A stretch of 64,000 bases of DNA from Rahnella laticis (GTDB lineage Bacteria > Pseudomonadota > Gammaproteobacteria > Enterobacterales > Enterobacteriaceae): the NCBI RefSeq assembly GCF_015644585.1, contig NZ_JADOBI010000002.1, positions 186,001-250,000 of the forward strand, in the 5' to 3' direction. A program made the translations under genes and the position numbers. This document shows positions 32,658 to 41,806 of the stretch, one piece after another. Each line of letters begins with the position of its first letter. The first letter of the stretch is position 1. The notes under the pieces are model-generated. The model did no database searches, was not told the DNA's origin, and worked only from the letters and a program-made list of their open reading frames with translations.

Positions 32658-33302
32658 ATGGCTGATTTTCGCGACCTATCCCAAGAGTTGCAAAAACTCA
32701 AGAAGCAGATTCCGTTTGCCACGGCTCAGGCACTAACAAGCGTTGCCCGGCAGATAGCTGCGGCAGAGAAAACTGCATTTCAGCGGAAATTGGAGAACCC
32801 AACGCCTTTTACTGTTAACTCGGTTGGTTCTGCAGGGGCGCGCCGCGATAACCTGATCGCTAAAGTATTTGTTCGCGATATTGCTGCCGGATATCTGGAG
32901 CCTTTGGAGTTCGGCGGCGTGCATAAGCTTAACGGTCAGGCGCTGCTCAACCCTAAAAACGTCAAGCTGAACAAATACGGCAACCTGTCACGCAATAAAC
33001 TTTCCCAGCTCAAAGCAAAATCTGATGTGTTCATTGGTGATATCGATGGCATCAATGGTGTCTGGCAGCGTGTGAAAGTGAAGAAGGGTAAGAAGGGCAA
33101 AAAGCGACAGAAGCGTTCAGCTAATGGTACGCACCGCCCACGGGTGAAGAACCCAATGCCCAAACTGCTGATACGGTTTGGTGATGCGCTCCCAGTCAAA
33201 CCCACTCTAGGATACATGGACAGAGCCGAGAAGATGGCGGCGGGTCTGATGCCCGGCGCGTTGAGTAAGGCAATCGACGAAGCACTTCGCACCGCGAGAT
33301 GA
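32658..33302 (+). CDS. Putative phage morphogenesis protein
   Basis: A 214-residue basic protein starting MADFRDLSQELQKLKKQIPF. The first half has ATAQALTSVARQIAAAEKTA, like minor tail or neck proteins of the gpG/gp10 type. A very basic Lys-rich stretch (KKGKKGKKRQKRS) follows at about 143-155 and an amphipathic C-terminus. The assignment to tail or neck assembly is weak; it lies outside the tail module, before the terminase. Confidence 0.5.
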   Translation: MADFRDLSQELQKLKKQIPFATAQALTSVARQIAAAEKTAFQRKLENPTPFTVNSVGSAGARRDNLIAKVFVRDIAAGYLEPLEFGGVHKLNGQALLNPKNVKLNKYGNLSRNKLSQLKAKSDVFIGDIDGINGVWQRVKVKKGKKGKKRQKRSANGTHRPRVKNPMPKLLIRFGDALPVKPTLGYMDRAEKMAAGLMPGALSKAIDEALRTAR

Positions 33303-33325
33303 TATCTGCTCTCAATAAAAAAATG

Positions 33326-33346
33326 GGTCCTTCCCCGGACCTTTTT
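33326..33346 (+). terminator. Terminator before the packaging genes
   Basis: GGTCC (33326-33330), loop TTCCCC, GGACC (33337-33341), followed by five T. It follows the stop at 33302 and precedes the repeat cluster. Confidence 0.7.
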
Positions 33347-33401
33347 AATGCACGGGCATTGCGCGCCGCACAGTTTCACCAGCTATAAATTTTTCAGTTT
33401 G

Positions 33402-33567
33402 TGTCCCATGTCCCACGTGCATATCTATGCACTGACTACGTCCATCCCTTGCCCCGTGCGGATTTAGCGAGTTTATACGTGGGATATTTGCGTGGGACAT
33501 TTAGGTGGGACACAAAAAAATGTCCCATTCGAGTGTCCTAATGTCCCATCGAGGAAAATGTCCCATG
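33402..33567. repeat. Cluster of TGTCCCA/TGGGACA repeats, candidate cos/terminase-binding region
   Basis: Nine copies of the heptamer TGTCCCA or close variants occur on both strands: two near 33402-33415, three inverted TGGGA(C/T)A copies at 33480-33512, and four at 33520-33567, the last overlapping the terminase small subunit start. A cluster at the end of the non-coding gap before the terminase is where cos or the small-subunit binding site is expected. Confidence 0.55.
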
Positions 33568-34134
33568 ACAACGATGACGCAAATTGAATATGCGAAGCAC
33601 GCCGGCGTTGACCGGAAGACGATCGGGCGGTGGGTTAAAGCAGGGAAATATGTCGTTCTCGACGGTAGCCTCATTGATGTTGAAGCCACCGACAAAGCTC
33701 TCGTCATGCTGCGTGACGGTAAAGATCCCCGGACAAAAAATGCGGCCAAAAATAAACCGGCTAAAGCAGACATCGGACTTAAAGATGATTCAGCCACTGA
33801 CGAGGCGGTTAAACAAATCATGTTGGCGACCGGCGCTGAAATGTCACGTGAAGAAGCCAGCAGGGTTAAAGAAAACTACCTGGCGCTTTTAACAAAGCTC
33901 GAGTTCGAGAAAGAGGATGGTCAACTGGTTGAGCTCTCTGTTGCTGAAGCTGTTTTATTTACAGCATTTCGACAGCAGCGCGACGCCTGGATGAACTGGC
34001 CGTCAAGGGTGGCTCCTTTGATGGCGGCTGACCTGGACGTCCCAGCTGACAGAATGACCGAGGTGTTAATCGAACATGTCCACAAACACATCTCCGGACT
34101 CGGCGATCCTGAATTTAACACAGACGAAACGTGA
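33565..34134 (+). CDS. Terminase small subunit (DUF1441/Nu1-like)
   Basis: A 189-residue DNA packaging protein. The N-terminal helix-turn-helix (TQIEYAKHAGVDRKTIGRWV, then KAGKYVVLDGSLID) would bind the packaging site. A helical oligomerisation region (about 95-140) follows, then a C-terminal part that contacts the large subunit. The start at 33565 has GAGG ten bases upstream. It overlaps the large subunit gene by 59 bases. Confidence 0.82.
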   Translation: MTTMTQIEYAKHAGVDRKTIGRWVKAGKYVVLDGSLIDVEATDKALVMLRDGKDPRTKNAAKNKPAKADIGLKDDSATDEAVKQIMLATGAEMSREEASRVKENYLALLTKLEFEKEDGQLVELSVAEAVLFTAFRQQRDAWMNWPSRVAPLMAADLDVPADRMTEVLIEHVHKHISGLGDPEFNTDET

Positions 34135-36181
34135 CAGACTTTTAAGTAGCATCAGAAAGGGATGGACGCCGCCGCCGCGTATCAGCGTGCCGGACTGGGC
34201 GGACCGGTACCGCAAGTTAGCCAAAGAAGCAGGCAGCACGTCGGGCAACTGGGAAACCGAAACGGTAGAGATAGCCCGTGGCCCGATGCTTGCCGCCACC
34301 GAATCAGGCGTTCATATCATCACGGTGATGTGCTGCACGCAGTTAATGAAGACGGCGCTGCTTGAAAACCTGTTTGGTTATTTTGCGCATCTAGATCCCT
34401 GCCCGATGTTGCTACTCCAGCCGAAAGAAGATGCGGCTGAGCAGTTTTCCAAAGAGCGCATCACACCGTTAGTGCGTGTAACCCCGGTACTTCGCGACCT
34501 GATCGGGGGAAACAAGCAGAAGAATTCCAAAGAAACGCTGCTGTATAAATCGTTTACCGGCGGATTTCTGGCGCTGGCTGGCGCGGGCAGCCCTGACAAC
34601 CTTGCACGCCGTCCAATCCGCGTGTTGCTGGCCGATGAGGTGGATAAATATCCCATCACCCGTGAGGGTGACCCGATCACGCTCGCCGAGGAACGCACCG
34701 CAACCTTCGGTCTGAACTGGCTTTCCGTTCGTGCCTGTTCACCGACCGTGGAAGACGAAAGCCGGATAGCAGCAAGTTATGAAGATTCCGACCAGCGTCG
34801 TGCATCGGTAGCGTGCCCGCACTGCGGTCACCGCCAGTTTCCTGATTTTTTTAAGCACATTCACTGGCCGTCAGACGGTGATAAACACCATACCAAACAG
34901 GCCATGATCCACTGCGAAAGCTGCGGAACAGGATGGTCTGAGGGTGACAGGCTGCGTTCGCTGAGAACTATTCAGTGGCATCAGACAAAACCTTTTGAGT
35001 GCTGCGGTACCCGACATGTTCCGCTTAATCTCTACGAACAGGCATGGCACGCCGACGATGTCACCGCGGTCAGCAAGGTCTGGCAGTGGTCCGCCTCTGA
35101 GCGTCATGCCGTACACCGGGTTGTGTGCCCCGAATGCGGAAAGTTAGGCGTCGACAACATCCATGCAGGGTATCAGGCGTCGAAGTTATTCAGCCCGTGG
35201 CAAAAAGATAAGCCGTCGGATATCGCCGAAAAGTATCTGAAAGCCAAAGGCGACCCCGATAAAGAGCTGGCCTGGTGGAATACCCAGATGGGCCTGCCTC
35301 ACCGGCCTAACTATGGTAAGCGTCTTCCCGTTGATGTGCTGCTTGCACGGCGGGAAGTATTCAGCGCGGAGGTGCCGGATGGTGTGGCCGTTCTGACTGC
35401 TGGCATCGATACGCAGAATGACAGGCTCGAGGTTGAGGTCGTGGGATGGGGTAAAGACGAGGAAAGCTGGTCAGTTGCGTTCGATGTGATTGAGGGTGAC
35501 CTTGAAACGGCTGAACCCTGGCTGCGACTGGATGCCTATCTGAAACAGGTATGGCGCCGCGCCGACGGTCGTGGTTTCACCATCATGGCGGCCTGCCATG
35601 ACTCCGGCGGTAATCATACGCAAAAAGTGTATGAGTTTTCTCAGGAAAGACTGGGGCGGCGGATTTGGGCGATTAAAGGTGAATCGGCGACGGGAGGCAA
35701 GCGGTCACCTATCTGGCCGAACAAGCGCCCGACATCGAAAACCCGCGCGAAATTCCGTCCGATCATTCTTGGCGTCAACTCTGCAAAAGATTCCATTCGC
35801 TCACGATTACACATAGAGCAGCCCGGCCCCGGTTATATGCACTTTTCAACCGATCGGGATATGGGGTATTTCACACAGCTAACAGCAGAACGGTTAGTCA
35901 TGAAAGAAGCCGCCGGCCAGCGCTACAGCGTGTGGGAGTTGCCTCCAGGCAAAGCTAACGAAGCGTTAGACTGTCGTGTTTACGCTTACTCCGCCCTGTG
36001 CGGTTTGTTCCATGCTGGCCTTAAATTGAACGCCAAAGCGATAGCCTTGGAAAATAACCCTGACACCTTATTGCCCCCGGCACCGGAGCCTGAAGAAAAA
36101 CAGGACCTACGTTTACCCGGTGTCATTATTACCGAACCTGAGAAACCTCAGCGTAAACCTTTGCATAAGCGCCTCGCTTAA
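34076..36181 (+). CDS. Terminase large subunit (GpA family)
   Basis: A 701-residue lambda gpA-type packaging ATPase/nuclease. It shows the start PPPRISVPDWADRYRKLAKE, the ATPase region with RRPIRVLLADEVDKYP (Walker B), Cys-pair zinc motifs (CPHCGHRQF, CESCGTGW, CPECGKLG) and the nuclease region VLTAGIDTQNDRLEVEVVGW with a later HDSGG. It cuts concatemers and drives DNA into the prohead. Confidence 0.95.
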   Translation: MSTNTSPDSAILNLTQTKRDRLLSSIRKGWTPPPRISVPDWADRYRKLAKEAGSTSGNWETETVEIARGPMLAATESGVHIITVMCCTQLMKTALLENLFGYFAHLDPCPMLLLQPKEDAAEQFSKERITPLVRVTPVLRDLIGGNKQKNSKETLLYKSFTGGFLALAGAGSPDNLARRPIRVLLADEVDKYPITREGDPITLAEERTATFGLNWLSVRACSPTVEDESRIAASYEDSDQRRASVACPHCGHRQFPDFFKHIHWPSDGDKHHTKQAMIHCESCGTGWSEGDRLRSLRTIQWHQTKPFECCGTRHVPLNLYEQAWHADDVTAVSKVWQWSASERHAVHRVVCPECGKLGVDNIHAGYQASKLFSPWQKDKPSDIAEKYLKAKGDPDKELAWWNTQMGLPHRPNYGKRLPVDVLLARREVFSAEVPDGVAVLTAGIDTQNDRLEVEVVGWGKDEESWSVAFDVIEGDLETAEPWLRLDAYLKQVWRRADGRGFTIMAACHDSGGNHTQKVYEFSQERLGRRIWAIKGESATGGKRSPIWPNKRPTSKTRAKFRPIILGVNSAKDSIRSRLHIEQPGPGYMHFSTDRDMGYFTQLTAERLVMKEAAGQRYSVWELPPGKANEALDCRVYAYSALCGLFHAGLKLNAKAIALENNPDTLLPPAPEPEEKQDLRLPGVIITEPEKPQRKPLHKRLA

Positions 36182-36189
36182 GGACCTCT

Positions 36190-36453
36190 ATGTTTAATCC
36201 CAACTCCAGCCTTTTGGCTGGTGCGATGACGCGTGACCAGTTACAGGCCGCGCTGACCAGCGCACAGCAGGCCTATCTCGAGCTTTCGACGGGTGCGAAG
36301 GGCGTGTCTTTCTCTTACACGCAGGGGGACGGTACGCGCTCGGTCGCTTATCAACAGACAGATATTGGACAGCTAACAGCGCTGATCCAGCTTCTTCAGG
36401 CTCAGTTAGGCATCGTTAAACGTCCACGCGTGACGTTAAGGTTTCGGTATTGA
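36190..36453 (+). CDS. Head-tail connector gpW-like
   Basis: An 87-residue protein like lambda gpW: helices (RDQLQAALTSAQQAYLELS), a beta hairpin (GVSFSYTQGDGTRSVAYQQT) and a further helix (LTALIQLLQAQLG). It completes the head and gives a place for the tail to attach. It sits between terminase and portal, the lambda order. Confidence 0.85.
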   Translation: MFNPNSSLLAGAMTRDQLQAALTSAQQAYLELSTGAKGVSFSYTQGDGTRSVAYQQTDIGQLTALIQLLQAQLGIVKRPRVTLRFRY

Positions 36454-38090
36454 TGAATAGCGGAGAGGTCAGAATTCTCGGGCCAAACGGCCGCCCCTTA
36501 CCCCCATCGAACCGAAAGGCCTCAATGCTGAACGGCTCAGGCCGTGTGCCTTATGACGCTGCGGATTCATTCAGCGATGCGATGGCGAACTGGCAGCCCG
36601 CGCTTTGGTCGCCGGATAACGAAGTCAACATCTACCGCGACCGCATCGTTTCCCGCGTTCGCGACATGGCAAGAAATGACGGGTGGGCATCAGGCAGCGT
36701 AACCCGCATTTTGGACAATGCGGTTGGGGCTAATTTTCGCCCGATCGCTAAAGTGGATTACCGCGCACTTGCGCTTCAAACCGGCCTGAAAGCTTTTGAT
36801 GCCAAATGGGCGGATGAGTACGGTCGGGCCGTTGAGGCGGCGTGGCGTAACTGGGCAAATGACCCCGGCCGCTATTGCGACGTTGAGCGGAAAAAAACGG
36901 TTTCCCAGATGTTGCGTCTGGCTTTTCGCCACAAGTTGGTGGACGGCGATGCGCTGGCGGTTCTGCAATACCGGACGGACCGGCTCGGGCACGGTCGTGC
37001 GCGTTATGCAACGACCATACAGATCATTGACCCGGATCGGCTGAGCAACCCACAGCAGGTATTCGATATGCTGAACATCCGCGGCGGCGTAGAAATTGAC
37101 GACGATGGCGTGCCGGTGGCGTATCACATCCGCAAAGCCCACATGGGCGACTGGTGGAGTGCTGAGAAAACGATGACGTGGGAACGCGTCAGGCGTGAAA
37201 CCTCATGGGGACGGCCAATTGTCGTGCATGACTTTGACGGCGATCGTGCCGCCCAGCATCGGGGCAGCAGTATTTTTACGCCCATCGTTCAGCGTCTGAA
37301 AATGCTGATCAAATACGACGAGGTAGAGCTGGAATCCTCAATCCTCAATGCCGTGTTCGGAGCATACATCACTTCGCCTTATGACCCTGGCCTGTTCGCT
37401 GATTCATTAAATACTGATGAGGTACTGGCTTATCAGGACATGCGTACCGATTATCACAATGATAAACGCATCTCTCTGCAAAGTGGTGCCCGGATGCCAA
37501 TCCTTGCGCCGGGTGAAAAGATAGACACCGTGAACGCAGCGCGGCCAACCAGTAACTTTGCGGCGTTCGAAAGCGCAGCATTACGTAACGTGGCCGCCGC
37601 CCTGGGCATTTCGACCCAGCAGTTAACGCAGGACTGGTCTGATGTGAATTACAGTTCCGCCCGTTCAGCCATGTTGGAAGCCTGGAAAACCCTGACGCGC
37701 CGCCGCGATGATTTTGCCAGCGGCTTTGCTCAGCCTATCTTCAGCAGCTTTATCGAAGAACTCCACGATATTGGTGAGGTGCCCCTTCCTGCTGGCGCGC
37801 CGGAATTTCTGGCGGCCAAAGCGGCGTATTGCCGTGCGCAGTGGATGGGACCCGGTCGAGGCTGGGTTGACCCCGTTGCTGAGAAAAAAGGCGCGATCCT
37901 CGGCATGGATTCCGGCATGTCAACGCTGGAAATGGAAGTCTCAGAAAACGTCGGCGAAGACTGGGAAGAACTCCTCGATCAGCGTGCCCGTGAGATTGAA
38001 GCCTTCAAAGAGCGTGGTTTGCCGGTTCCGACATGGGGACAGGCTGACACCTTTGCACCTCAAACAATTAAAGATCCGGAGGCACAGTGA
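36453..38090 (+). CDS. Portal protein (lambda gpB family)
   Basis: A 545-residue portal protein. Family segments include SRVRDMARNDGWASGSVTRI, the central YATTIQIIDPDRLSNPQQ, GVPVAYHIRK and WSDVNYSSARSAMLEAWKTL. It forms the dodecameric vertex through which DNA enters. It overlaps gpW by TGATG and the protease gene by GTGA. Confidence 0.95.
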   Translation: MNSGEVRILGPNGRPLPPSNRKASMLNGSGRVPYDAADSFSDAMANWQPALWSPDNEVNIYRDRIVSRVRDMARNDGWASGSVTRILDNAVGANFRPIAKVDYRALALQTGLKAFDAKWADEYGRAVEAAWRNWANDPGRYCDVERKKTVSQMLRLAFRHKLVDGDALAVLQYRTDRLGHGRARYATTIQIIDPDRLSNPQQVFDMLNIRGGVEIDDDGVPVAYHIRKAHMGDWWSAEKTMTWERVRRETSWGRPIVVHDFDGDRAAQHRGSSIFTPIVQRLKMLIKYDEVELESSILNAVFGAYITSPYDPGLFADSLNTDEVLAYQDMRTDYHNDKRISLQSGARMPILAPGEKIDTVNAARPTSNFAAFESAALRNVAAALGISTQQLTQDWSDVNYSSARSAMLEAWKTLTRRRDDFASGFAQPIFSSFIEELHDIGEVPLPAGAPEFLAAKAAYCRAQWMGPGRGWVDPVAEKKGAILGMDSGMSTLEMEVSENVGEDWEELLDQRAREIEAFKERGLPVPTWGQADTFAPQTIKDPEAQ

Positions 38091-38938
38091 ATTTACCGCA
38101 CTTAGCGCAGCGCCTGTTTAACACGCCGCTGGCGCTGCATCCCCGAAAGGCCGAAGTGGTCATGGCGGCGCTGACGGACCGTTTTGGCCTGACGCGCATC
38201 CAATCCATGTCTGACTGGGATGACGAAGATGATTCATTCTCCCGTCAGGCCCGTGATACGGGCTATGACGTGGTGGAAGGGATCGCCATTATCCCGATTC
38301 AGGGGACGCTTGTGCAGAAACTCGGCACTTTGCGGCCTTACAGCGGGATGACCGGCTATGACGGCATCCGTGCCTGTTTCCTGCGCGCACTGAATGACAG
38401 TGAAGTGAAAGCCATCTGTCTGGACATTGATTCGCCCGGCGGCGAAGTCGCGGGGTGTTTTGACCTTGTCGATGAGATTTATGCCGCACGCGGCAGTAAA
38501 CCGGTCTGGGCCATTTTGTCCGAAAGCGCCTATTCCGCGGCTTACGCGCTGGCGAGTGCGGCGGACAAGATAATCGTGCCGCGTACCGGCGGCGTCGGTT
38601 CTGTCGGCGTCATTGTGATGCACGTCGACTGGTCGCAGAAAATCAAAAATGACGGGCTGCAGGTCACCATCATTACCTACGGCGATCGCAAGGCAGAGTC
38701 CAATCCGTATGAACCTTTAAGCGAAACGGCGCGCAAAGCCATTCAGTCAGATATTGACGAAATGGGGCGTTTGTTCGTGAGTACCGTCTCCCGCAATCGC
38801 GGGATAACAGAGAAAACCGTCCGGGATACCGAAGCCGCCTGTTTCCTTGGCGCCGACGGTGTGCAACTGGGGCTGGCTGATCGCGTGGCCTCGCCTGATG
38901 CGGCATTCCGCGATTTATTACAATTAGTTGGAGAGTAA
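38087..38938 (+). CDS. Head maturation protease, S49 (SppA-like)
   Basis: A 283-residue S49 peptidase like the N-terminal part of lambda gpC. The Ser nucleophile is in ILSESAYSAAYALAS and the Lys of the dyad in HVDWSQKIKNDG; ICLDIDSPGGEVAGCFDLV is a family motif. It lacks the long C-terminal scaffold tail of gpC, which appears as the separate next gene. It cuts scaffold and portal during prohead maturation. Confidence 0.93.
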   Translation: MNLPHLAQRLFNTPLALHPRKAEVVMAALTDRFGLTRIQSMSDWDDEDDSFSRQARDTGYDVVEGIAIIPIQGTLVQKLGTLRPYSGMTGYDGIRACFLRALNDSEVKAICLDIDSPGGEVAGCFDLVDEIYAARGSKPVWAILSESAYSAAYALASAADKIIVPRTGGVGSVGVIVMHVDWSQKIKNDGLQVTIITYGDRKAESNPYEPLSETARKAIQSDIDEMGRLFVSTVSRNRGITEKTVRDTEAACFLGADGVQLGLADRVASPDAAFRDLLQLVGE

Positions 38939-38940
38939 CG

Positions 38941-39585
38941 ATGTCAAAGAAAATTCGAGGTTTTGCGCACCTGTTTGGTTTTTCCGCCAATGCTTCTGAA
39001 GATGATGAAGACGAAAAAGAGAAGTCCAAAAAGGCCAAGGGGCGTCGTGCAGAAGAGGACGACAACGACGATCAGGATGATAAAAATAAGTCCAAAAAAT
39101 CTCAGCGTGCAGAAGATGATGGTGATGATTCTGACGACGAAGATGGTAATGACAAGGAAAAGTCTAAAAAAGCCAAATCCCGCCGTGCGGAGGATGATGA
39201 TGACGATGCGGACGCCGATGAGGACGAGGGCGACGAAAACGACGGTGACGATGATGAAGATGATCGTGACGTCAAAAAAGGTCGCCGCGCTGAGCGCGAT
39301 CGTATTTCCCGCATTCTCGGCAGTAAATTTGCTGCTGGCAAAGGCCCACTGGCCGTTTCACTGGCGATTACCACCGGTATGAGTTCCGCCGCGGCAATCC
39401 GGGTGATGGCGAGCTCTGGTCCTGTACCAGTCGCATCTCAGCCCCGCCGCATGTCACTGGATGAACGCATGTCTAAAGTTGAAAATCACCAGTTGGGTAA
39501 CGCTGACAACGGTGGTCCTTCAGCAAACTCAGTGGTATCTCGTGCGTCCGCTCTCTACAACCAGGTAAAAGGTAAAAAACAATGA
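38941..39585 (+). CDS. Acidic scaffold-like protein
   Basis: A 214-residue protein. Residues about 18-115 are a charged low-complexity region with four copies of a KSKKAK-RRAEDD-type repeat and long Asp/Glu runs. Residues about 115-214 (RRAERDRISRILGSKFAAGK ... MSLDERMSKVENHQLG) look like the scaffold tail that ends many phage S49 proteases. It probably acts as the Nu3-like scaffold, here encoded as a separate gene. Confidence 0.7.
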   Translation: MSKKIRGFAHLFGFSANASEDDEDEKEKSKKAKGRRAEEDDNDDQDDKNKSKKSQRAEDDGDDSDDEDGNDKEKSKKAKSRRAEDDDDDADADEDEGDENDGDDDEDDRDVKKGRRAERDRISRILGSKFAAGKGPLAVSLAITTGMSSAAAIRVMASSGPVPVASQPRRMSLDERMSKVENHQLGNADNGGPSANSVVSRASALYNQVKGKKQ

Positions 39586-39995
39586 CTGTGAATCAGGTAG
39601 GACAAAACGCCTGGGTGCCCGGCGTTCAGCATGACACCTTCATTCCGGACCAGTTGCTGTCCGGCCCTTTGCAGGTTGTCTCTGATACGGTGACGATTCT
39701 GACGGGAAGTTCGGCAACCTATAAGCGCGGTACCGTACTGGGGGTGATTACTGCATCGGGTAAGTACACCCTGAGCGTGGCGACAGCAACCGACGGTAGC
39801 CAGGTTCCTCAGGCCATTCTGGCCGATGATGTGAATGCCACCGCAGCGGACACGTTAGCCGGCGTATATCTGATGGCCGAAATCAATAAAAACCGCATTA
39901 CCTTTGATGCGAGCTGGACGCTGGCCGCGCTTAAAACGGCACTCCGCCCTTACGGTATTTTCCTGCGTGACAGCGTTCAGGCACCTGCCAGCTAA
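39582..39995 (+). CDS. Head decoration protein gpD-like
   Basis: A 137-residue protein of the lambda gpD type, which binds the expanded capsid and stabilises it: TVLGVITASGKYTLSVATAT and AILADDVNATAADTLAGVYL are characteristic. It overlaps the scaffold-like gene by four bases and precedes the major capsid gene, as in lambda. Confidence 0.88.
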   Translation: MTVNQVGQNAWVPGVQHDTFIPDQLLSGPLQVVSDTVTILTGSSATYKRGTVLGVITASGKYTLSVATATDGSQVPQAILADDVNATAADTLAGVYLMAEINKNRITFDASWTLAALKTALRPYGIFLRDSVQAPAS

Positions 39996-40025
39996 AACGT
40001 AACTCCCCTTTAAATCACCTTCTTC

Positions 40026-40055
40026 GCATGCCCTTTACCGGGTAGGGCGTTATGC
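40026..40055 (+). other. Hairpin before the capsid gene
   Basis: GCCCT (40030-40034) pairs with AGGGC (40044-40048), extended by GCAT/ATGC outside, in the 109-bp gap before the major capsid gene. It could tune capsid mRNA processing or expression. Confidence 0.4.
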
Positions 40056-40104
40056 ATCCATTTTTTATCCCGGCCAGCAGGTCGGGACACAGAGAGAACA
40101 CGCT

Positions 40105-41157
40105 ATGTCTCAATCTATTTACGATACGGTGACGCTCGTCGGGCTGGTTCCAAACCTGATGACGTCACAAAACTGGATCCTCGACCGTTTCTTCCCGAAC
40201 ATCGAGACCAGCAACGATGAATATGTGGCGATCGATGTTGACGTAGGTCTCCGTCGTATGGCGCCGTTTTGCTCGCCTTTAGTCGAAGGTAAGCTGGTTG
40301 AAAGCCGCCGTTATCAGACCGACAAGTTCAAGCCTGCTTACATCAAAGATAAGCGTGCGCCTGACCTGCGTAAACCTATCCGCCGCCAGATTGGAGAGCG
40401 CATTGGGGGTGAATACACCGCTGCTGAGCGTGAAATGCTGAACATCCAGTTCGAGATGAGCGACCAGATCGATATTTTGAATCGTCGCCTCGAGTGGATG
40501 GGATGCAGTGCGCTGTCTACCGGTACCGTCACCATTAAAGGCGAAGGCTTCCCGACCACTGTCGTTGACTTTGGCCGCGACCCCTCCCTGACCATTGCGC
40601 TCAGCGGTTCTGATAAATGGCCGACGAGTATCGCCGCTGGCGCGACAAATACCCAGCCCTCTGACGACATTGAAACCTGGCAGACGCTGGTGTTGCAAAA
40701 GTCTGGCGCTGCGCCGACTGATCTGGTTTTCACCAACAAGTCCTGGAAGGCATTTCGCCTGGATACCACCATCAAAGACAACGCCATTGTGTTTCCTGCA
40801 CTGAGCCCGTTCGGCAATCAGATTGACGCCGGCGCGCGCGTGCAGAAGGGCGCGGTATACAAAGGGCGCTGGGGTCAGTTTGACCTCTGGCTTTACAACG
40901 ACTGGTTCATTGACCCTGATACCGGCATTGAAACCCCGATGCTTGCCGATGGTTCGGTGATCATGTCTGGCGCTGATCTGATGGGTACCCGTGCTTTTGG
41001 GGCGATTATGGATCCTGCTTTCAACTATGGCCCGATGGCTTATGCACCGAAAAGCTGGCTGAAAGAAGACCCCGCCCAGCGTTTTCTGATGATGCAGTCT
41101 TCCCCAATCGTTATCCCAAGCCGGGTTAACGCGGCCCTTTGTGCGACGGTGGTGTGA
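40105..41157 (+). CDS. Major capsid protein E
   Basis: A 350-residue lambda gpE-type major capsid protein. Family segments include NWILDRFFPNIETSNDEYVA, VGLRRMAPFCSPLVEGK, the KPAYIKDKRAPDLRKP region, and KGRWGQFDLWLYNDWFID, with EDPAQRFLMMQSSPIVIPSR at the end. It has the HK97 fold by family. GAGAGAACACGCT precedes the ATG. Confidence 0.95.
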   Translation: MSQSIYDTVTLVGLVPNLMTSQNWILDRFFPNIETSNDEYVAIDVDVGLRRMAPFCSPLVEGKLVESRRYQTDKFKPAYIKDKRAPDLRKPIRRQIGERIGGEYTAAEREMLNIQFEMSDQIDILNRRLEWMGCSALSTGTVTIKGEGFPTTVVDFGRDPSLTIALSGSDKWPTSIAAGATNTQPSDDIETWQTLVLQKSGAAPTDLVFTNKSWKAFRLDTTIKDNAIVFPALSPFGNQIDAGARVQKGAVYKGRWGQFDLWLYNDWFIDPDTGIETPMLADGSVIMSGADLMGTRAFGAIMDPAFNYGPMAYAPKSWLKEDPAQRFLMMQSSPIVIPSRVNAALCATVV

Positions 41158-41159
41158 TC

Positions 41160-41462
41160 ATGGCAAAAGATAAAACAACCGAAGCGGCCTCAGAGGCCGC
41201 TGACCTGGTCAGCGTGGTTGTTCTCAAGGGAAAACATCTGCGGCATGACGGCGAGGATTACGCTCAGAATACGCGTGTCCAGTTATCCGAAGCGGATTCA
41301 AAGCGCCTCATTGCGCTGGGTTTCGTGAAGTCTCTGTCTGATTTGCAGCAGGAGCTGGAAGGCGCCGGCCCGCAGGAAGTTTCTGTGACCCAGGCAGACA
41401 GTCAAACCAGCATTACCACCTCAGACCCGGCAAGCCCGCCACCTGAGAACGGAGCTGACTGA
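41160..41462 (+). CDS. Small head-associated protein
   Basis: A 100-residue protein starting MAKDKTTEAASEAADLVSVV. It has a beta-rich middle (VVLKGKHLRHDGEDYAQNTR, then VQLSEADSKRLIALGFVKSL), which resembles the fold of small phage head proteins that follow the capsid gene, and a Ser/Pro/Thr-rich tail. The function is unknown; it overlaps the next gene by TGATG. Confidence 0.65.
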   Translation: MAKDKTTEAASEAADLVSVVVLKGKHLRHDGEDYAQNTRVQLSEADSKRLIALGFVKSLSDLQQELEGAGPQEVSVTQADSQTSITTSDPASPPPENGAD

Positions 41463-41806
41463 TGGGCATCAACTGGGATCAGCATCTGCTCAGGCCGTTA
41501 CAGGGGGTATTTGGTGATCCGGTTGATTTCCGTCCCGCGGTTGGTGCGGCTTATACCATCAGCGGGATTTTCGACCGCGCCTATACGCAGGAGGTTGAAC
41601 CTCTGGATGACGGTAGCACGATAAACACGACGTCCCCCGTCCTGGGTGTGCTGGACAGTGAGTTCAGGGTTCCACCGAAGAAGGGGGACCGGGTGTTTAT
41701 CGGCACGGTCGGCGGCGAGACGGTGAACACGTTGTTCACCATCGCCGATATCCAGCCGGACAGCCACGGCGGCTCAAAGCTTATTCTTAACAGGGTGAAG
41801 GTATGA
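41462..41806 (+). CDS. Head-tail joining protein (gpFII-like)
   Basis: A 114-residue protein with a beta-barrel pattern (GAAYTISGIFDRAYTQEVEP, LDSEFRVPPKKGDRV, FTIADIQPDSHGGSKLIL), like the phage head-tail joining proteins of the gpFII type. The length fits (lambda FII is 117). It overlaps the next gene by ATGA. Confidence 0.72.
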   Translation: MGINWDQHLLRPLQGVFGDPVDFRPAVGAAYTISGIFDRAYTQEVEPLDDGSTINTTSPVLGVLDSEFRVPPKKGDRVFIGTVGGETVNTLFTIADIQPDSHGGSKLILNRVKV

